Positions 1 to 6,128 of a DNA stretch of 6,515 nt are shown here, piece after piece. The notes under the pieces were generated by a model. The model was not told the origin of the DNA and did not search any database. It saw nothing but the letters and a program-made list of their open reading frames with translations. Made by a program: the position numbers and the translations under genes. The stretch spans positions 1 through 6,515 of the forward strand of contig JALXCG010000316.1 in assembly GCA_026991065.1 (NCBI GenBank), in the 5' to 3' direction. The first letter of the stretch is position 1. Each line of letters opens with the position of its first letter. Source of the DNA: Gemmatimonadota bacterium (GTDB lineage: Bacteria; GCA-2686955).

Positions 1-55
1 GGCGCGGGGGGCGCGAGCGGCGCGGCGGCAACAGGCTCCTGCTAGCTACACTTCC

Positions 56-104
56 GGGTCAATGTTTGACCCTGGGCGCGGTCGGTCACTGACGGCTGCG
101 CCCA
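56..104. terminator. Tandem hairpins, possible terminator of an upstream transcript
   Basis: Two hairpins abut. The first is GGGTCAA (56-62) and TTGACCC (66-72), a perfect 7-bp stem with a 3-base loop. The second is TGGGCGC (73-79) and GCGCCCA (98-104), which continues inward through wobble and Watson-Crick pairs and one bulged G to a 3-base loop at 88-90. No T-run follows directly; the nearest T-rich patch is at about 125-138. They could end a transcript entering from the left, or the first could be a dyad operator. The pairing is seen directly; the function is inferred. Confidence 0.35.
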
Positions 105-152
105 TTGTGCGCAGTTCAGGGCCGTTGGTTTTGTCTTCGCGCCGCCCCGGGC

Positions 153-182
153 CGGACAGGCGTTTTGCCCCTGCAGTATAAG
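153..182 (+). promoter_or_regulatory. Weak sigma70-like promoter candidate
   Basis: CGGACA at 153-158 (4 of 6 matches to TTGACA) is followed after 18 bases by TATAAG at 177-182 (5 of 6 matches to TATAAT). If used, it would give a 5' leader of roughly 180 bases before the GTG start at 370. In GC-rich DNA a good -10 box is rare, which is the main argument. The host's promoter consensus is unknown. Confidence 0.25.
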
Positions 183-356
183 ACGGCGCAACAAACCATG
201 CTGCAACGCCTTGCGGCAGAACCGGCGCGCCTGCGCCTTGCCGTATAACAACTACACCAACGGCCTGGAAATTGCATTCCGGGCATGTTCGTTGCTGTCT
301 CCGCGCCGCGAACATCGCCGCACCCAAGGGGGGTGATCAGGCGACCAAACCCTGGC

Positions 357-361
357 AGGAG
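357..361 (+). promoter_or_regulatory. Ribosome binding site fixing the GTG start at 370
   Basis: AGGAG at 357-361 ends 8 bases before GTG 370-372, an ideal distance. It supports GTG over the next in-frame ATG at 439. Starting at that ATG would remove the Arg-rich n-region and leave a signal peptide with no positive charge before its hydrophobic core. Confidence 0.75.
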
Positions 362-369
362 ACAGTTAC

Positions 370-3300
370 GTGAGCATTGGATACCCACCCCGGCGCGAGG
401 CGCGACTTGTTGCGCGCGTCCTCCATGGAATCGTCACAATGGCCATCTGCGCGGCGGTTGTTCTGGGCCTGGTCCGGCCCCGGGCCGCCCGGGCATTTTC
501 GCCCGGCAGCGAGTGCGCCAGCATTGGCGACGGCCAGACGATCGATCAGACGCTGCTCCACGAGCACTGGAGCGAGCGCCCCTATCTTTATGAGTTCATC
601 GAATACGCAGATGGCAGCACGCAGTTGGACCACCTGCGGGAACTGGTGCTGGAGCAGCCGCAAGAGCCGTGGGCATCGTGGTTCAGCACCATCCGCGCGG
701 AAGTGGATCGGTATGTCGACAACGGTGACGAGGTGGAACTCCTCACCACCATCGACTTGGCCCGCGTCGCCAAGCGCGCCGGCTTTCTCTACCGCTTTTT
801 CGACCTCGCCGGTGATCCGCAGGCCGCGGGGGAGTATGCGGGCGTTGTCGATCTCTGTTTCGACGCGAGTGGCTTTCGCTGCGACACGCAGAGCTGGACC
901 GGCGATGACCACTACCTGGTGCGTTCCCGGGCGCTGCTGAATTTCGCTCTCGCCTACGATTTCACCCGCGCCCATTGGTACGGTCCCGGCGGCGATCTCG
1001 ATTTTGCCGACCGGGTTGTCGGGCACCTCTTCACGCAGGCGCAGGATTTCTATATTGAGGGCTTGTGCAACGGTGTCTGCTGCGGATTTGACTGCCAAGA
1101 CTGCACCTTCATCGACATCGAAGACAACAACTGGACCCTCATTCCGTTCTCCGCGATCGGCACGACGATGCTCGCCATCGCCGGCGCCGACTGCAGCGAC
1201 TGCGACAATGGTCCCTGGACCTGCCTGCATGGCGACGCGATCAACTATGAGAAGATGGTGGAGCGCTCGCGCAATGAGATTCGCGAGGCGTTGGAGTTCC
1301 AGATCACCCGCAACGAGTGGGAGAGCGGTTCGATCGGGCTGCTGGGATGGGCGGAAGGCAGCAACTACTACAGCTACTCCTGCTCGGCGTTTCTTCCCTA
1401 TCAGGTCGCGTTCAAGACTGCGGCGAAGACGATCAACGGGTTCCTGCCGCAGGAGCTTCCTGAATCCTCATTGATCTTCGACGATCCGGTGCTGGCCAAC
1501 GATTTCTACTACACCGTGCTCTTCAGCGTGCTCTCGCAGAGCGCCGGGGGTGAGCGCCCCAATGTCGATGACAGCCACCACCATGGGTTCGCTTCCGGCT
1601 ATCTCTCCGGTATCTATCGGGAGATTCACGAAGGAGCGATCGCGGCCCGGCTGGGGGCGCGTGACTACCAGGGCGTGCCGAGCTATCTCTTGCTGGACTG
1701 GGATGCGCGCAAGCAAGACGAGTTGGGATTCAGCGGCGCTGCCGTGGATCTGCTCATGCTCTTTCGCGACAACCGGGCCGACTACGAGCGGGAAACCGGG
1801 CTGAGCGCCGAAGAGTTTTCGCCGCCCGCGCAGCGAGCCGTCTTCGCCGGCCATGCCGGGGCCGGCATCATGCGCAGCGGCTGGGGCGATGACGATCTCT
1901 CCATGTATGTGGTCACCGAGCGGGGCATGGACTTCGACTGGAAGCCCTTCACCGGCTTCCGGGATCGGCACGAACAGGATGACGACCTGGGGCTGGTCGC
2001 CAGGGCCTACGGTGAACCCATGCTCATCGACGGCGGCTATGGCAGCTTCAGTTGTCGCGATCAGGTCAGCGGTCGCGATCACCACAGTGTGACCATGCTG
2101 GAGTTGGAACGGGGCTACTACATGGGCGAAGCGATCACTTCGGCCGACTTGCTCTGCGTGCTGGGAAGCGGGCATTTCGACGGCGAGAGGTCCGGCAGCT
2201 CCCTGGCCTGGGCCCGCGTCTGGGTGGGCGATCACGGCGCCCCCAACTGGCGCCAGGAGGAGCGCTGCGTGTGGATGATCGATGATCGCTTCTGGGTCAT
2301 CGCCGATCGGATCTTCCCAAAGGGCGGCAGCGTGCTCCAACCGGTTTACGCCAACATTCTTCACGGTCCCACATTGGAGCATGAGCCGCAGGATTCACTC
2401 TTCAACCGCGGTGTCTGGCAGAGTGGGGCGGCGAGCGTGGGGATGTACAGCTGCATCGGGCTGAATGCGCATGCGCTGGAGACCACTCGCGACCTCTACA
2501 AGCACGAAGAGGTGGAAGGCTGCTCTTTCGCCGAGCACTATGCATCGGTGTTGCGCTTTCGTCTGGAGCAACTGGACCGCTCCGCGGTGCTCTGGTCGCT
2601 GGTCTACCCGATGGCGGCCGGGCAGCCGGCGCCGCGGGCCATCGACTCCTACGAAAGCGCCAATCTTCTGGGCATGCACATCTCCGATGCCCAGGAGGAG
2701 CAGGCGGTCGAGTATCTGATCGAGTACCGAACCGAAGCCGAGGAGACTCCGGCCGGAGAGGGTGGAATCGTGGGCGGCGATTCGCAATACGCGGTTTCCA
2801 AGCTGGGGCCGGACGGATCCCTGCGCTATTTCCTCGCCGGCAACGCCACCTTCTACACGTTCAACGGAGAAACACTTTTCGACGCCGGAGAGAATCAGCG
2901 GGTCGGGTTCTACCTGGACCAGTCCCAAAGCGATGTGTGGTATGCCGGTCTTCAGGGGCTGCAGGCCGGCGCGATCTACAAGGTGGCGGCTCCCGGTCGG
3001 CCCCTGGAGGTTACGGCGCTGGAGGTCTCGGTCGAAGAGACCCGCGACATCAGCGACGAGTTGCAGTGGAGCTGGCCACAGCCCGGAGAACTGGAACTCT
3101 CACTGCCGCGCGAACTGCCCGAAGGCAGCTACCTGGCATTGAAAATCGTCGGAACAACGGTGCTGCGGGTTCCGGCGGACTATCCCACCATCCAGGCGGC
3201 GCTCGATGCAGCCCACCCGGGCATGTGCGTGGAGGTCGCCCCCGGAACCTACCGGGAGCATGATCTCGATTTCGGCGGCAAGGCGATCACCCTGCGAAGC

Positions 3301-4197
3301 CAAGACCCGGAAGACCCCGATGTTGTTGCCGCGACGAGGCTGAGCGCCGAAGGTGCCGGCACGGTCATCCTCTTCGATGATGCAGAGCGGCGCGAAGCCT
3401 TGGTGGATGGCCTGACGATTCGAGGCGGCAAGGGCGAAGGCTGGCCAGTACAGATGGGAGGCGGAATCACCCTGCGCGCCGACGCGTCGCCAACAATCCG
3501 CCGCTGCGTGATCGAGAACAACGGCGCGGTTTGCGATCGCCCGGAGTGCGTGGATTTCATCGAAGAGCCCGACTACCGTGGATTGGGTGGCGGCATTCGC
3601 GGTGATTACGCGAGTCCGCTTTTCGATTCCTGCATCATCCGCAACAACCTGGCCAATCGTGGCGGCGGTGCCTATTTTCTTGGCGGTTCTCCACTCTTCG
3701 TGAACTGCCTGATTGTCGACAATGATCTGGCGGTCGACACCATCTACGATGGCCAGGGCGGTGCCGTTTTCGCGAGTGAATCGCAGCTGGTATTCCGCTC
3801 CTGCACCGTGGCCAACAACAATCCGGGGGATGAGAACGCCGGGCTCTATCTGCGCGGTGGCCAGTGCGATCTCCTCAACTCCGTGGTCTGGGCCAACGGC
3901 GCGGATGACCTGTTCGTCGAATATGGCGATATCTTCATTGACCACTGCGACATCGGTGGGCCGTGGGAAGGCGCCGGCGTGATCCATGCCGCGCCGCTCT
4001 TCGCCGCACCCGAAGTGGGTGACTACCACCTGCGCGCCTGCTCCCCCTGCATCGACACAGCCGCCTCCGAGCCCATCGAGGCATACGATTTCGAGGGCGA
4101 TTCACGTCCGTGGGGGGCTGGTCCGGATATCGGCGCGGATGAGGCCAGAAGTCGCTGCATCCATGTGGACAAGACCCGTGCACAAGCCACACGCTAG
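370..4197 (+). CDS. Secreted heparinase II/III-like protein with C-terminal right-handed beta-helix
   Basis: Probable extracytoplasmic polysaccharide lyase or derived carbohydrate-binding protein; substrate unknown. Signal peptide: Arg-rich n-region 1-19, hydrophobic core 20-35, likely cleavage after AARA (residue 42). Residues about 50-480 look like the alpha/alpha barrel of heparinase II/III-type lyases, with EDNNW (251-255) and GWAEGSNYYSYS (326-337). Residues about 485-770 are the beta-sandwich: GIMRSGWGDDD (499-509), H534, LIDGGYGSF (552-560) and HHSVT (571-575) match the family's 'H.H.D...liD.G...HN' pattern. A further beta-rich segment (about 800-930) leads to a parallel beta-helix from VPADYPTIQAALDAA (934-948) to SPCID (1225-1229) and GPDIGADE (1251-1258), the usual end of such helices. 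Of 30 cysteines, 29 are in the mature chain. No lipobox and no type IX sorting domain is seen. The general fold assignment is firm; catalytic activity is uncertain because expected active-site histidines seem replaced. Confidence 0.82.
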   Translation: MSIGYPPRREARLVARVLHGIVTMAICAAVVLGLVRPRAARAFSPGSECASIGDGQTIDQTLLHEHWSERPYLYEFIEYADGSTQLDHLRELVLEQPQEPWASWFSTIRAEVDRYVDNGDEVELLTTIDLARVAKRAGFLYRFFDLAGDPQAAGEYAGVVDLCFDASGFRCDTQSWTGDDHYLVRSRALLNFALAYDFTRAHWYGPGGDLDFADRVVGHLFTQAQDFYIEGLCNGVCCGFDCQDCTFIDIEDNNWTLIPFSAIGTTMLAIAGADCSDCDNGPWTCLHGDAINYEKMVERSRNEIREALEFQITRNEWESGSIGLLGWAEGSNYYSYSCSAFLPYQVAFKTAAKTINGFLPQELPESSLIFDDPVLANDFYYTVLFSVLSQSAGGERPNVDDSHHHGFASGYLSGIYREIHEGAIAARLGARDYQGVPSYLLLDWDARKQDELGFSGAAVDLLMLFRDNRADYERETGLSAEEFSPPAQRAVFAGHAGAGIMRSGWGDDDLSMYVVTERGMDFDWKPFTGFRDRHEQDDDLGLVARAYGEPMLIDGGYGSFSCRDQVSGRDHHSVTMLELERGYYMGEAITSADLLCVLGSGHFDGERSGSSLAWARVWVGDHGAPNWRQEERCVWMIDDRFWVIADRIFPKGGSVLQPVYANILHGPTLEHEPQDSLFNRGVWQSGAASVGMYSCIGLNAHALETTRDLYKHEEVEGCSFAEHYASVLRFRLEQLDRSAVLWSLVYPMAAGQPAPRAIDSYESANLLGMHISDAQEEQAVEYLIEYRTEAEETPAGEGGIVGGDSQYAVSKLGPDGSLRYFLAGNATFYTFNGETLFDAGENQRVGFYLDQSQSDVWYAGLQGLQAGAIYKVAAPGRPLEVTALEVSVEETRDISDELQWSWPQPGELELSLPRELPEGSYLALKIVGTTVLRVPADYPTIQAALDAAHPGMCVEVAPGTYREHDLDFGGKAITLRSQDPEDPDVVAATRLSAEGAGTVILFDDAERREALVDGLTIRGGKGEGWPVQMGGGITLRADASPTIRRCVIENNGAVCDRPECVDFIEEPDYRGLGGGIRGDYASPLFDSCIIRNNLANRGGGAYFLGGSPLFVNCLIVDNDLAVDTIYDGQGGAVFASESQLVFRSCTVANNNPGDENAGLYLRGGQCDLLNSVVWANGADDLFVEYGDIFIDHCDIGGPWEGAGVIHAAPLFAAPEVGDYHLRACSPCIDTAASEPIEAYDFEGDSRPWGAGPDIGADEARSRCIHVDKTRAQATR

Positions 4198-4200
4198 CGG

Positions 4201-4320
4201 CAGGTATGACCATATATCAGTATAACTGAACACATTCATTCGTGTCTTCGAAATGGATCCTTCGTTTCACTTGAATATCGAAAGGAGATTGTATAGCTTG
4301 CGCACAAGAGAACACATTTG
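4201..4320. promoter_or_regulatory. AT-rich tract with dyad and weak promoter candidate
   Basis: Counted by hand, 46 of 120 bases are G or C (38%), against 55-75% in coding lines counted elsewhere. It contains a dyad TCAGT-ATA-ACTGA at 4217-4229, a possible operator, and TTGAAT (4271-4276) followed after 15 bases by TATAGC (4292-4297), a suboptimal sigma70-like pair. AAAGGAG at 4281-4287 resembles a Shine-Dalgarno sequence, but the following frame from TTG 4298 stops after seven residues. Most likely this is the control region for the barrel gene; a remnant of inserted DNA is the alternative. Confidence 0.35.
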
Positions 4321-4336
4321 ACCCGTGCCGCAAGGA

Positions 4337-4405
4337 GGGGCCGGGCTTCCGGTGATCCCATTCCGCACGAGACGACGGAGTCGGAGCAGGGATTCCGCCG
4401 GCCCC
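4337..4405 (+). other. Long imperfect hairpin in the barrel gene's leader
   Basis: GGGGCCGG (4337-4344) and CCGGCCCC (4398-4405) form a perfect 8-bp outer stem. Inside, GATCCC (4354-4359) pairs with GGGATT (4389-4394) through five Watson-Crick pairs and one G-U wobble, and a smaller TCCG/CGGA stem can form further in. It lies about 250 bases before the barrel start and 140 bases after the upstream stop. It could be part of a structured 5' leader or the 3' end of the preceding transcript. The function is unknown. Confidence 0.4.
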
Positions 4406-4579
4406 CATTGCGGCACCAGGAGTCTGTCGCACATTGGCTTTCGAGCCCCGTGTTCGGGCCTGCTTCGAGATCAAGGCGCTGAGTCCGCGGGAAGGCTGGT
4501 TGCCTTTCAAGGACTTGGCAACGCAGAGATCGGAGCAGGGACGGATGCGGAGCGACGTGAAGACAATGCGCGACAGACT

Positions 4580-4612
4580 CCGAGCCCCGGTGCGACTCCG
4601 TCCGGGGCTCGG
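4580..4612 (+). other. Perfect 11-bp hairpin just upstream of the barrel gene
   Basis: CCGAGCCCCGG (4580-4590) and CCGGGGCTCGG (4602-4612) are exact reverse complements separated by an 11-base loop. The following bases are not T-rich, so this is not a classical intrinsic terminator. It ends 38 bases before ATG 4651, placing it in the mRNA leader. It could protect the mRNA 5' end, act in attenuation, or bind a protein as a DNA dyad. The structure is directly visible; its role is inferred. Confidence 0.5.
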
Positions 4613-4650
4613 TTCGGTAGATCGAAACCTCCCCCATCCAAGGAAAACCC

Positions 4651-5772
4651 ATGAAAAAAGACAACTTGGCCGCCTTGGGCGGTGTTTTCGCCGGCGCCGT
4701 ACTTCTTCTGGCCGGCTCGGCCTCCGCCACGCTCGCATTCGATCCCGGCGAACTGCTGCTGGCTCCCGGGCCAAGCGCTGTTGCGCAAGCACTCGGTGGA
4801 GATGCCGTGGCACTCTCATCCGCGCCCTATGCAGCCATCTACAACCCGGCCAGGATGGGGAGCGCGAAGAGTTTTGGCGTGGGCGCCACAGTCGGAACCC
4901 GCGAGTTCTTCGGTGATGACCACGATGCCTACTTTGTTTCCGCAACCGCCCCTGTCGCTGAGTTCGGGGCTCTGGGTATCTCTTACTACAATGTCAAGAG
5001 ATCCGACTCTTTGACCGAAACCACGCCCGAGCACCCCGAGGGCGGCATCCAGTATCGCCCGCGCACCGCGGAACTGGCGTTGACCGTGGCCAGTTCCGCC
5101 TGGCGCGGTCTGAATGTCGGCGGGCAACTGGCGCGCATTCAACGCGAAGATTTCGGCCCCGGCGACGAGAGCGACGACTCGGCCTGGATGCTGGACCTGG
5201 GGCTGGCGGGGTCGTGGAGCGTGCCGGCTCTCTTCGGGGGCCGCGTGCACAGCGGGCTGGCGCTCTTCAATGTTACGGGGTCGGATTTCGACCCTCTGAG
5301 TGCGGCGGAACTCGCGGCAACACCGCTGCTGGCAGGCAGTAAGGAGTTGCCGCGCACCCTCCAGGTTGGTGCCGCCTATGAGGTCGATTTCGGCCCCAGC
5401 CGCGCGCAAGACGCTGCGGCGCCGCTCACAGCCACACTGTCGGCCCAGTACCGCGATGTTCTGAATCAGCGTTATCGCTCCCGGGCACAGGCCGGAGTGG
5501 AGCTTGAAGTGTTTCAGATTCTGGCGTTGCGAGCCGGCTACTACCGGGAAACGTCCGATGATCACATCGATCCGGCACGCTACCGCGACCATCTCTCCGA
5601 TTTCACATTCGGCGCCGGTGTTCGGGTGCCGGTGGAACGCTGGTTGAAAGGAGCCGATCGGTTCGAGCTTCACCTCGATTACTCAGATTTCTCGGCGCAG
5701 ACTGTGATCGATGCTCCCCAGGCGGAGGACAACAACCGAGCCTTCTCGGCAACGCTCTCCTATCAACCGTGA
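4651..5772 (+). CDS. PorV/UPF0164-like outer-membrane beta-barrel protein
   Basis: Predicted outer-membrane barrel of the PorV/PorQ/UPF0164 type, related in fold to FadL; its cargo or partner is unknown. The start is supported by AAGGA at 4640-4644, 6 bases before ATG. Signal peptide: MKKDN n-region, Ala/Leu-rich core 6-22, cleavage near SASA (after 26) or at 29. The mature N-terminus carries the family signature: GPSAVAQALGGDAVAL (40-55) followed by YNPARMG (64-70). The rest consists of amphipathic strand-like segments separated by charged loops, ending in AFSATLSYQP, a plausible closing strand. The 373-residue length suits the family, and there are no cysteines, in sharp contrast to the upstream protein. 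PorV is known as a type IX secretion component in Bacteroidota, but no type IX sorting domain is visible on the neighbouring secreted protein, so a transport role here is not shown. It is probably transcribed alone, given the long gaps on both sides. Confidence 0.78.
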   Translation: MKKDNLAALGGVFAGAVLLLAGSASATLAFDPGELLLAPGPSAVAQALGGDAVALSSAPYAAIYNPARMGSAKSFGVGATVGTREFFGDDHDAYFVSATAPVAEFGALGISYYNVKRSDSLTETTPEHPEGGIQYRPRTAELALTVASSAWRGLNVGGQLARIQREDFGPGDESDDSAWMLDLGLAGSWSVPALFGGRVHSGLALFNVTGSDFDPLSAAELAATPLLAGSKELPRTLQVGAAYEVDFGPSRAQDAAAPLTATLSAQYRDVLNQRYRSRAQAGVELEVFQILALRAGYYRETSDDHIDPARYRDHLSDFTFGAGVRVPVERWLKGADRFELHLDYSDFSAQTVIDAPQAEDNNRAFSATLSYQP

Positions 5773-6128
5773 CCTGAACCTCGATCCGCCATCAGGCTCC
5801 CAGCCGGTCGCGGGTCCGACTCCTTGCGGCGCACTGAGATATTTTCATTGCCATTCCCACGCCGCCCGGTGTCCGGCAAGGGACCGCGAAGGGGCGAACT
5901 TTACAGACAAATAGGTTTCCTGGCGACTGCCGTTGCGCGTGTGGTGAGCGCGGCCCGGCCGCGCTGCAACGGCAGTCCGGGGAAACACCCGAAGTCGGCA
6001 CCGGTGCTCTTGGGAACGCGGCAGCGCGTCACCCGCAGCAATCGTGGTTGCGCATTCCGAAGGGCGTGGTTAGCTTGAAAGGGTCTTGCCACTGATCATC
6101 GTGTGCCCACAGCCGGGGAGAAGTGTCC
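5773..6128. other. Intergenic region rich in inverted repeats
   Basis: These 356 bases separate the barrel gene from the Tat-dependent gene. They contain the nested hairpin at 5925-5977; a small CGGG/CCCG hairpin at 5978-5991; a perfect 10-bp palindrome GCACCGGTGC at 5998-6007; and ACGCG/CGCGT with a GCAG tetraloop at 6016-6029. A bulged stem CGGT.TCC/GGGACCG lies at about 5868-5886 without a T-run, so no classical terminator is seen for the barrel gene. One open frame crosses the area (TTG start at 5824), but it has no Shine-Dalgarno sequence and reads through the hairpin arms. Confidence 0.6.
5925..5977. other. Nested GC-rich hairpin, possible structured RNA or extragenic palindrome
   Basis: GACTGCCGTTGC (5925-5936) pairs perfectly with GCAACGGCAGTC (5966-5977). 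Nested inside, AGCGCGGC (5947-5954) pairs perfectly with GCCGCGCT (5958-5965) around a 3-base loop. The 3' arms are contiguous, while the 5' side has a 10-base GU-rich bulge (5937-5946). That makes 20 Watson-Crick pairs in 53 bases, with no adjacent T-run on either strand. It could be a terminator without a U-tract, a REP-like extragenic palindrome, or the core of a small RNA. Which one it is cannot be decided from a single copy. Confidence 0.55.

Larger units (their letters stand above)
1..369. other. Noncoding upstream region with hairpins and leader of the large secreted protein gene
   Basis: No convincing gene is visible. The first 30 bases are almost all G and C. A frame open from base 1 reads 14 residues rich in Gly and Ala and stops at TAG 43-45, so it could be the tail of a gene beyond the left edge, but this cannot be shown. 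Two adjacent hairpins lie at 56-104, a weak promoter candidate at 153-182 and the ribosome binding site at 357-361. An 8-base direct repeat CGCCTTGC occurs at 207-214 and 234-241. Short open frames on either strand here are rich in Arg, Pro and Gly, lack Shine-Dalgarno sequences and resemble no family. Confidence 0.6.
4198..4650. other. Intergenic region with AT-rich tract followed by structured leader
   Basis: These 453 bases lie between the secreted protein and the barrel gene. Bases 4201-4320 are AT-rich. From 4337 the DNA returns to high GC and contains inverted repeats at 4337-4405, 4499-4522 (GTTGCC/GGCAAC, 6 bp around a 12-base loop) and 4580-4612. A 9-base direct repeat GAACACATT is at 4228-4236 and 4310-4318. 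The ribosome binding site of the next gene, AAGGA at 4640-4644, lies 6 bases before its ATG. Open frames crossing the region on both strands show no recognisable protein, and one plus-strand frame (4325-4654) uses the AGA, CGA and GGA codons the real genes avoid. No known riboswitch could be matched by eye. Confidence 0.6.

Noticed and set aside
439-441. In-frame ATG as an alternative start of the large secreted protein
   Set aside because: It has no Shine-Dalgarno sequence at the right distance and would give a signal peptide without a positive n-region. GTG 370 has AGGAG 8 bases upstream.
337-1230. A long minus-strand frame (297 residues), with similar ones at 1468-2382, 3100-4029 and 4816-5673
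   Set aside because: Long antisense frames are expected opposite high-GC genes with GC-rich third positions. They oppose clearly recognisable proteins and contain no family motif.
3900-4197. A type IX secretion C-terminal sorting domain, prompted by the PorV-like neighbour
   Set aside because: The protein ends a few residues after the beta-helix tail (GADE, then 17 mostly polar residues); no sorting-domain beta-sandwich or its motifs are present.
4490-4620. A cyclic-di-GMP (GEMM) type riboswitch, suggested by GGCAACGCAGAG and nearby stems
   Set aside because: The conserved core and the paired GG/CC elements could not be lined up with the stems present.
4325-4654. A 109-residue plus-strand frame starting with GTG whose stop overlaps the barrel start codon as ATGA, as in translational coupling
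   Set aside because: It has no Shine-Dalgarno sequence, its composition is Arg/Ser/Pro/Gly-rich with AGA, CGA and GGA codons unlike the real genes, it has no recognisable motif, and it runs through the hairpin arms. The overlap is probably chance.
4217-4945. A 242-residue minus-strand frame covering the gap before the barrel gene
   Set aside because: It runs antisense into the barrel gene's coding start, is Arg- and Ser-rich, and shows no domain.
6048-6076. TTGCGC and TAGCTT, 17 bases apart, as a promoter for the Tat-dependent gene
   Set aside because: Only 3 of 6 matches in each box, which is expected by chance.
5824-6078. An 84-residue plus-strand frame between the barrel and Tat genes
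   Set aside because: It has a TTG start without a ribosome binding site, and its sequence is dictated by the inverted repeats it reads through.
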